Shown one piece after another: positions 57,241 through 64,000 of a stretch of DNA of 64,000 bases. Every line of letters begins with the position of its first letter. Within the stretch, counting starts at the first letter, position 1. A model generated the notes under the pieces. That model ran no database searches, was not told where the DNA came from, and saw only the letters and a program-made list of their open reading frames with translations. The DNA comes from Phocoena phocoena. Its lineage: Eukaryota > Chordata > Mammalia > Artiodactyla > Phocoenidae. The DNA lies in contig NC_089234.1 of NCBI RefSeq assembly GCF_963924675.1, positions 61,105,153 to 61,169,152 of the forward strand, in the 5' to 3' direction. The position numbers and the translations under genes are program-made.

Positions 57241-58174
57241 TCTCACCAGCAGTGGATGTAGGACCCTAAAACACAAGGAGGATGGGTTTGGAAGGACCTC
57301 CTGCCCCACTATCCAGTATGTGCTGGTTTTCCTGTGGCAGTCCACTCATGCCTCTCCTAAGACAAAGTTTCAGGCGTCAGTAGAAGGGGCAGAGAGAGGC
57401 CTGGCTTAGAGTTCTGTCACCACTGCACCCGGGAGATAACATCAGCTCTCTTGGCCCCAGGAGAAAAGGGCAAAATCAGCCTCTTCCTAGGGCAAAGGCA
57501 GGTCAGAGCCAGAGAAGGGATGCAGAGGGCTGGAGAGTGAAGCCCTGGGTAAGCCTGGGGCAGGATGACGAGGCTTTTAGCTCTGTTAGCAAAGAGCAGA
57601 AGAAAAGAGGGGCAGAGCTAAAGGGAGGTCCTTGGAGGGACCCAGCCCATGCTGACCCCAGTCCTGGGGAAGCCAGCATTTCTTGGGGATGGGACCAGTG
57701 CTACAAATGAAGACCCAGACATGGTCCCAGCCACCCCTTTTGTCTTCTCTCTCTTCCCTCCCTCTCTCTCTCTTGCTCTCTCTTCTTCTTCCCTCCCTTG
57801 ATTTCACTGGCTCCCAAATTACAGTCTTCTTTCAGAAACAGACACAATCAAGGTGGTACGCAGGGCCCTTGTCACAAATGGCATTGCAGGTCCTCTCCAA
57901 ATGGAGCATGGCCTTTAAAGAGGAAGGCAGTGCTGCTAACAGCCTGCCTTGGGGAAGATGCATCTCCAGGACAGACTCCCTCCCTCTTAGGCTGATCAGC
58001 CTGTGGGAGGCTCTGGGTGACTGTGATTGCAGGGTCAGGCCCTGCGCTGCTGGGGTCCAAGAGATGGGGGTCTGCCTGGCCTCTTGCTGGGGTGGGAGAA
58101 GCCAGGCTCTGCCCGTGATTGGCCACCACCCAGGCCCACCTCACCCAGGGAGAGGGTCTGGAATAAGCCCACTC
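57241..58174. other. Intron 1 unique sequence
   Basis: Apart from the polypyrimidine tract no feature is recognised. A 174-codon plus-strand frame here starts inside repeat-like sequence and has no known domain. Confidence 0.5.
57743..57800 (+). repeat. Polypyrimidine tract
   Basis: CTTCTCTCTCTTCCCTCCCT followed by CTCTCTCTCTTGCTC; about 55 bp of almost pure pyrimidine. Confidence 0.9.
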
Positions 58175-58255
58175 CCCAACTGTGAGTCTCAGTTTCTGCA
58201 GCTGTAACATGGTACATCCAGCTAGTCTCTAAGGACCCTTCCAGCCCTTGGCGTA
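58175..58255 (+). repeat. MIR-like fragment
   Basis: GTGAGTCTCAGTTTCTGCAG followed by CTGTAACATGG resembles the MIR core. Confidence 0.5.
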
Positions 58256-58394
58256 AATGTCACAAACTCAAATGGCTAAAGGGGCCAAGATTTAGTGCAA
58301 ATGAGTAAAGCAGGGTCAAATGTGAGACGACAGGGAACGGTGGAGACTGTGGAGAACTGAAGGCTCTAAGCTCACCTGCAAAACTCACATGTGT

Positions 58395-58612
58395 GACACA
58401 AGTCAGAGCGAAGTCAGAATAGTGGTTACTTCTGGAGCAGGAGGGGGCCTGAGGGAGACCTGCCAAGGCACCAGGGATGCATCCGATCCAGCTGGGGTTA
58501 CACACGCGCACACATATGCAAAAATCCACCACTTTCATTTAAGAGCTGTTTACCTTATTGTATGTATGTAATCCTCAATCAAAAAAATTGTAAATAAAAC
58601 ACAAATAAATAA
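58395..58612 (+). repeat. Ancient L1M-type 3' end
   Basis: GAATAGTGGTTACTTCTGGA, GCAAAAATCCACCACTTTCA, TTATTGTATGTATGTAATCC and TCAATCAAAAAAATTG form an L1 3' end with A-rich tail. Confidence 0.8.
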
Positions 58613-58767
58613 AAGGGGCGGCTGCAACTCAGCCCCGACGGATCACTGCGAGTTGGGAACACAGACCCAATGTTGCCAGTTCCAGCCAGAAATGTCAATA
58701 TCTAGATTTTTATTATGAAAATGCTGTTTCTTTCTTTAAATGTGTAATGCAAAATGAAAGACCACGA

Positions 58768-58768
<1 letters not shown>

Positions 58769-58806
<38 letters not shown>
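58769..58806. repeat. (CA)n microsatellite
   Basis: About 19 uninterrupted CA units; likely polymorphic. Confidence 0.97.
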
Positions 58807-58807
<1 letters not shown>

Positions 58808-58921
58808 CTTTAGGCAGAATTCAATTTATGAACCTATAGATTGTCCAGCTCTCAAAATAAGGGGAGGTTTCACCTCTTTGTTTGAATACAATATGCCTAA
58901 CGCGTGACTGAATCGAAAGGG

Positions 58922-59145
58922 ATAATAATAAAAGCTACTACATTCTGCATGTGTACTGTGTGCCAGGCCCTGCACAAAAGACTTTCTGTAGAGTTTTCTT
59001 CTGATTAATGCTGATAGCAAGCCTACGATATAATTGGAAATTATTCCCATTTAACCACTGAGAAAACTAAGGCCTGGGCAAGGCTTCAGCGCTCAGGAGT
59101 ACAAGAGCTAGCGTTCAACTCCAGCTCGGTCTGCCTCCAAGCCGT
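58922..59145 (-). repeat. MIR, near full length
   Basis: AATAATAAAAGCTACTACAT, GTGTGCCAGGCCCTGCACAA, CCACTGAGAAAACTAAGGCC and TTCAACTCCAGCTCGGTCTG. Confidence 0.88.
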
Positions 59146-59634
59146 CTCACAAAAATCATGAAGGGAACAGGCTTACGATCATAATAATAACCGACTCTTG
59201 CGTGAGGTTTTAGACCATGCAAACGAAAGATCAAAAATACGAACGCTAAGCCCGAGCCTGCTGTGTCACTCTCCGTGTCACCACCTGAGGCCCGAGGGGC
59301 TGAGGACAGATGTCTGAGAGTCCCGATCTCCCGGCCATACACTGAGCCACACGGACTTTCACTGCCGAGGTAACACACAGCCCCAAGAGCACGAACGCCG
59401 AGACCCAAATCCACACCCAGCAAGGAGCAGCAGCGGCTGCCCGTCCCACTGCCCGAGACAGAACCAGATTAGATTTCACAGTGAAAGGCTAGAAAGCTAT
59501 CTCCATGTGGCTACTTCTTAAATATGCCAAGTTTCTCACTGACACCCTTCTAGTCAATAAAGTTGGTAAGAATATGCATTTTCTGCCTTATGCAACTCAA
59601 TAAAGCTTATAGGCACACCAATGCCAATGTAATA

Positions 59635-59860
59635 GCCATTTAGTCAATGGACGGTGATTAAGCACCAGTCCCTGGGGATACAAGGAGGAAGAAGATACAG
59701 CTTGTGCTAAAGAAGCTCACTGTCTAGTGAGGGGCCAGACCACTGCAGAGTAGTGAAAAGTGCGACGGAAGGGCAGTGAGGGAGGGAGGCCCAGCTGGAG
59801 AGGCCACCCCACCCCCATGCCAGGGTCAGTGAAGGCCTGACTGATGGTATCACCCACACA
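59635..59860 (+). repeat. Long ancient repeat, copy 5 (5' part only)
   Basis: GATTAAGCACCAGTCCCTGG followed by GGATACAAGGAGGAAGAAGA and AGAAGCTCACTGTCTAGTGA match the start of the unnamed repeat seen at 0.5, 14.4 and 32.6 kb. Confidence 0.5.
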
Positions 59861-61135
59861 GGTGCGGGAGGCTAGAGCACAGAAGGGCCCGATCCCGTCC
59901 CCACTTCTTTTCCACTGGAGGCAAGATAATCCCATCCTGAAATAACCCATCCAGCAGGGTCCAACTCAATGAATGACCTTGCTCACCTATTAAATGGACA
60001 AACAAGACTGCCCAGGGCCAAGGAAAACTCAAAGCGAGGCTCAAAATCAAAAGAAATGAACAAAGGCAATTAAATTAACTTAAAAAGAAACCACATTTAC
60101 ATTTTAAAACTGCATTTTGTTTTAAACCTGAGGGTCCTAGGAAACAGTAGGACTTTTATTGACCTAGTTGTTTTTGAACTCACCAATGAAGGAATCTTTC
60201 ACATGAGCATCACTGTCTGTTAGGCCCATGGCCATGCTGATCCATGCCCTACCACGGCTCCACCTTGCCACTCTGCCCCTGGCCAAGAGGCCAGCAGAGA
60301 GGAAGGGCAGTCCTCTTTTGGCAGGGCTGGGGTGCATGAGTCATGCCATGACTTTCCACCTGTGATACCACTGGCCTCACCAAGGCTCTGATCCAAATGC
60401 CTCTGAAGTCCTTCAGATCTCCACTATGAGGCCAGCCTTGATGGCTTCAGGGTCACCATTATCCTCCATAGGACCAGGAGTGGTGCCTTGCCACAGTGCC
60501 TTGGCATCATCCTTCTTCCTTGGAGCTAGGGACCTCCCATGGCACCAGGGCATCAGAAATGGGATGTTCAGTCTGGGCTGGTCGAGGGGGGGTAAGAGTG
60601 GAGCTTGGTTGTTATCATCTCTTCTGCGGGCTACCCCAAATTAGCATTTCCGCAGCTCCCTCTGCGTAAGTCCTGAGGGCCGCGAAGAGGTGTGATCAGT
60701 GGGTCATTCCACCCATTTGGGAGGGACAGATGAAGTGGAGGACAGTTACTTAATTCTTTCCTCTTAAGGGACAACATCTACCCAGCCCCAGGCCTCCTAG
60801 AGGCAGAACAGCTTATCCAGCTTCCACAACCCTACCCCCTCTGCCCACTTCCTACTGCCCATATGCCTCACACGTGGCAATGTTTCAATTGCACGGAAAG
60901 CTGAGCTGCTACTTGAATCTGTCTAAAGATCCCTAAAACACAGATACCCTCCTGGCATTAGCAGGGAATACCCACAAGGAGCCAGCAGTGGATTGTGAAC
61001 CCAACCCTACCATAAATCTCCAGGAAAAGAACTTCCAGTCTCATTCTCAAACCTACATTCTTATCCACTGCCCTTTTCGACACTCTTTCTGCACCAAGTG
61101 GCTGTGAAATGCTCATTCCCGAGAAGGTACTATGG
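59861..61135. other. Intron 1 sequence; possible decayed transcript copy
   Basis: Mostly unassigned. Within it, about 60,145-60,620 on the minus strand has a short open stretch ending in EFKNN and a TAG (60,171-60,173), immediately followed by AATAAA. It has no recognised parent gene. See the findings. Confidence 0.4.
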
Positions 61136-61136
61136 A

Positions 61137-61272
61137 CCAGGGCTTCTTAAACTTTACTGAGAAAACAAATCACTCAAGGATCTTGTCAAATATAGATTCT
61201 GATTCAAGCTCCCAGGTGATGCTGTTGCTGCACGTCCACAGGCCACACTCAGGGTAGCAAGGCTCTACTAGA
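61137..61272 (+). repeat. MER5A/B-like hAT element
   Basis: GGCTTCTTAAACTTTACTGA, then CAGGTGATGCTGTTGCTGCA, matches a diverged MER5. Confidence 0.7.
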
Positions 61273-61274
61273 CC

Positions 61275-61960
61275 TTCACCTCCCAGAAGTATGTGCATTT
61301 TAAATTAGGACTTCAGAAAGGCACCCTTTAAAATACTAAGCTCGAGAAAATGAACCTCAAATGGTGAATTTGCGGGTAAGGTCCCTTGCTGGGTGGAGGA
61401 GCTATGTTGGAGGCAACCAGGACCATCCACCATCATAACCTTCAAATCAAGCCTTCTGGTAAGCAGATGTGAGAAGCCCAGCTGTTTGGGGGGTCAGGAA
61501 GGCAGAGAGAGACATGTGTATGGGGCCCCAGCCCAGATGAGGACAGGATGTCATCTCTGGGCCTCCCACACCCTCTTAGCTCTCCACTACCCAGAGCAGA
61601 GCCTCCCTGTCACACCAGTCACTTCTGTAGTGCCACCTTTCCAGCCCACGGGGTACTCTCCCTCTCTGCCTTTCAGGCACTCTGCCTTCCCACCTTCCCC
61701 AGACACCACCAAGCATCCCAGTTCCCCCAGCTAAGGGACCTCTCCCAGCCCCCTCTGCAGCAGAGTGACATCTGGTTCCCCAGGCTCATAGGTGCTGACT
61801 GCAGTGCACCTACCCTTGCACCATGAACCAAACGTTAACTCCAAGTCCACTCTCCCCCACCACGGGCTGACTCATGAGCACCTCTCACCTGGCACCAGCC
61901 AGCTCTTCAAGCCCACCCCACCCCATGCAGCCAACAGTCAGACTCCACCCAACATGCAAC
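61275..61960. other. Intron 1 sequence between MER5 and the CpG island
   Basis: I recognise no exon or repeat family. Low-complexity CC-rich stretches begin around 61.85 kb. Confidence 0.5.
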
Positions 61961-61962
61961 AC

Positions 61963-61963
61963 A

Positions 61964-62012
<49 letters not shown>
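61963..62012. repeat. (CG)n(CA)n microsatellite at the CpG-island edge
   Basis: TGCGCGCGCGC followed by about 20 CA units, all alternating purine-pyrimidine, about 200 bp outside the CpG island. Confidence 0.96.
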
Positions 62013-62017
<5 letters not shown>

Positions 62018-63430
62018 TCTCCTGGGCGTCTCCAGCTTATTTCAAAATCCACATTGGGGTGGGGGTACTTGCTAAGTGGCTGAAAGGTAAGGGTCAACGC
62101 CTGCTCTTGTCTGAGAGGGCAAAGTATGAAAAAGAAGCAGGCGCTGCTTTCCGAATTACTGGGGAGGGTGAGGCGTGCTATACCCAGGAAAGGCTAATTT
62201 GCCTCCAGTGGGCGGCTGACGGCGCAAGGGCTCTGGGCTGGAGTCGCAGTAGGGCGGTGGCCGGCGGCTAGGGCACAGGATCTCCGCCCGAGGCACGGAG
62301 GCAGCCGCTCTGGGTGTCCGGTCCGGGAAAGCAAGGCACTGAGTGCCCGCCGGCTCGTGCCGCCACCACCTTGGAACGCACGGGCTCTGCACGCGTCCCG
62401 GGCTGACCTGCAGGGAAGGCACGGGCTGCGCCCCTGAGCACAAGTCCCTGGGGACAACCAGCACGGCCCGTGGCGGGCCTGCACGGGGATTGGGGAGGTA
62501 AAGGGCGAGCCGCACAAGACTCCCTGCTCCGCGAAGGGCGCCTCTTCCCATAGCCGGCCCGGAGTGGGGAGGTTGCAGGAGTCCTCTGAGGTCTCTCGCG
62601 GGCACTGAGAGGCGACGAGGGGAGGGGAGAGCTACGTGACTTTAGGTCCCTCCAGTGCCGATGCCTAGCCCGCGGTGGGGGTATGCCCCACCCCATCTCC
62701 ACTGTCCAAAAGGGGACCCAGGGCGCAGAAGGCGAGGGGATCGGATCCCAACGCCCTCTTTGCCCCCGAAATTCTCCCCACCCTAGACCCAGACCCTCTC
62801 TGAGGGGCGGAAAGCAAAGCGCTCGAATGTTCGCGGGTCCAGGACCCGGGGTGGGGAGTGGAGTGCCCTTCCTCCCAAGGCCAACGCGGAGGAAATACGA
62901 GTTTCCGGGAATCAAAGTTGCCGCGCGTCCGACCGCGGGCTCGGAGCGGGACGCAGAATGCTGGCTAGGGGCCCGGGATGGAAGGAGGTCCCGGGCGCCC
63001 GCCACGGGCGATGGCCGCGCCAAGAACAAGTGGTTCAGCGCCTGCGGTCGCAACCCCACGGCTCCAACTTTCCCACCGCGTGGCGGGTGAACGGCGTGGA
63101 GAAGGAGAGGGAACCGGGAGGGAAGGGGCGATGCGCGGTTCTTGGTACCGTGTGCGTGTGCGGAGCAGCGCCGCGCCGCGCCTTGGGCTCTGCTCTCCGC
63201 TGAATCGGCCCCCGCCGGCCGCCCGCTCGGGTGCTGACCACCGCCGCGTCTCGCTGCCGGCGCGAAGGCTCATCCGCGGCGTGCTGGCCGCTCCGGGGTC
63301 CCCTTGGGCCGTCTGCTCGCTGTTGGCCGCTTGCGGGCCGCAACTTCAAGCGCGCAGCGGGCTCAGGCGACGCGCGCCCCAATCGTCCCGAGGCTCGGCA
63401 CCCCTGCGATCCATGCCCAGGGCCGGGCTG

Positions 63431-63448
63431 CCCCGCCCCGCCCCGCCC
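63431..63448. promoter_or_regulatory. Tandem GC boxes
   Basis: Three overlapping CCCCGCCC units make a classic Sp/KLF binding cluster within the CpG island. Confidence 0.5.
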
Positions 63449-63619
63449 GGCTCAGCGCCCGGTAGCCGTCGGACGCGTCTTCTCACCAAGCATCGCTTCC
63501 GCAGCCCGCGTCTCTCTCTCCCGAGCCGTCTCCGCAGCTCAAGTCCGCGATCAACTTTCCCTCGCTTCCTCCGCCCTGCTCGGCCCCCGCCACCCAGACC
63601 CCGCCTCCTGACGCTCCCT

Positions 63620-63631
63620 CCCTCACCTCCC
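63620..63631 (-). other. CDH23: Candidate CDH23 exon 1 splice donor
   Basis: Read on the minus strand the sequence is GGGAG|GTGAGGG, with the exon ending at 63,627. It is the best-looking donor in the island and could join directly to the exon 2 acceptor. If so, exon 1 would run from 63,627 up to a TSS somewhere between about 63,745 and the window end. Weaker alternatives are TTG|GTGAGA (exon end 63,487) and CAG|GTCAGC (exon end 62,408). Only transcript data can choose. Confidence 0.3.
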
Positions 63632-63773
63632 GCCTAGCCCAGCCCCCGCCCGCCCGGCCGCGCCCCGTCGCCCACCCTCCTTCACCATCGGCGCCAGGAT
63701 CCCTGAACCCGCCACCCTTGGCCCCGCTCGGACCCCCGGAAGCGTTGCCAAGCCCGGCCAGGCGCTCAGGGAG

Positions 63774-63782
63774 TGTATATTT
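63774..63782 (-). promoter_or_regulatory. TATA-like box in the CpG island
   Basis: The minus strand reads GAAATATACA in otherwise GC-rich DNA. A start about 30 bp downstream would fall near 63,745. CpG-island promoters usually lack TATA boxes, so this may be incidental. Confidence 0.25.
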
Positions 63783-64000
63783 CAGTACTGGCGAAGCTGC
63801 CCTCTGCCGATGTCATGGCACCGGCTGCTGTGGCAACTCGACGAATCCCCCAATCGGGCAAGGAGGAAGCAGGAGGAAGCAGCCCCAGGTGCGTGCTGGA
63901 GCCGTGCTCCGCAGGGCCTCCCTGTCCCGAAGAGGGGTAGGGGCCTGGCCCGCCTCCCGCCGGCCCCGCGTCTCCGGCGGAACGGGGAAACGCTCCCGGG

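Larger units (their letters stand above)
27547..63626 (-). other. CDH23: CDH23 intron 1 (5' end provisional)
   Basis: This is about 36 kb between the CpG-island first exon and coding exon 2. It holds most of the L1 sequence in the window (37.1-39.4 and 46.2-51.7 kb), three CHR SINEs, many MIR/L2 fragments and several dinucleotide repeats. I see no additional exon with paired splice sites and a recognisable peptide. Confidence 0.7.
62200..64000 (-). promoter_or_regulatory. CDH23: CpG island: expected CDH23 promoter and non-coding exon 1
   Basis: From about 62.2 kb to the window end the sequence becomes strongly GC- and CpG-rich, unlike the rest of the window. It lies about 36 kb upstream of CDH23 exon 2 on the coding (minus) strand, close to the exon 1 to exon 2 distance in human. 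Visible elements include triple GC boxes (CCCCGCCCCGCCCCGCCC, 63,431-63,448), a TATA-like AAATATACA on the minus strand near 63,774-63,782, and an inverted GTTGCCA/TGGCAAC pair around it. The island probably continues past the window edge. Long open frames here on both strands are what high GC produces by chance and are not called as genes. Confidence 0.8.

Noticed and set aside
62268..63059. 263-codon minus-strand open frame
   Set aside because: Same composition effect; no recognisable protein and no splice evidence linking it to CDH23 exon 2.
62978..63637. 219-codon plus-strand open frame in the CpG island
   Set aside because: High GC removes stop codons; the frame is Arg/Pro/Ser-rich, has no domain, and overlaps open frames on both strands of the expected CDH23 promoter.
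63744..63837. A complete RFX X-box palindrome
   Set aside because: The half-sites are 80 bp apart, not adjacent, so a classical X-box is not present; kept only as a low-confidence finding.
1..64000. Neighbouring genes of the CDH23 locus nested in its introns (such as C10orf105 or VSIR)
   Set aside because: In human these lie much further 3' in CDH23; no matching sequence was recognised here.
1..64000. CRISPR arrays, operons, phage or other microbial systems
   Set aside because: The window is mammalian intron and promoter. Regular repeats present are microsatellites and SINE-internal units, without spacer structure.

Overview
This is a mammalian nuclear genome window, almost certainly from a cetacean. 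Five copies of a tRNA-derived CHR-type SINE (core GCTTCCCTGGTGGCGCAG) and young 3' ends of a whale/dolphin-type L1 point to that lineage. MIR, L2, CR1/L3, MER5A and older L1 remnants are the usual mammalian background. There is no bacterial, viral or CRISPR content, and nearly every long open frame lies in intron, repeat or CpG island.

The window holds the 5' end of one gene, cadherin-23 (CDH23), read on the minus strand. Coding exon 2 (27,475-27,546) has the start codon and signal peptide. Exon 3 (21,044-21,121) encodes the N-terminus of mature EC1. Both have good splice sites, the phase-1 junction joins correctly (G + GC = Gly), and the peptide reads signal peptide, then GQVNRLPFF, then SEDTPVG. 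A strong CpG island (about 62,200 to the window end) is the expected promoter and non-coding first exon; the exact TSS and first donor are not fixed from sequence.

Layout from right to left, in the direction of transcription: CpG-island promoter (64.0-62.2 kb); intron 1 of about 36 kb (to 27.55 kb), with an L1-rich AT-rich block at 46.2-51.7 kb and another at 37.1-39.4 kb; exon 2; intron 2 of 6.35 kb; exon 3; then at least 21 kb of intron 3. Intron 3 is rich in MIRs and in compact non-repeat blocks carrying homeodomain-, SOX- and E-box-like motifs that could be enhancers.

The points most worth following are: the CDH23 N-terminal residues that differ from the human protein as remembered, in a gene tied to hearing and echolocation; nested transposon insertions with perfect target-site duplications; a long unnamed repeat family present about five times in one orientation; a shared 40-bp motif 53 kb apart; several candidate conserved non-coding elements; and Z-DNA or quadruplex-prone repeats. 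I found no evidence of a wholly new biological system here.
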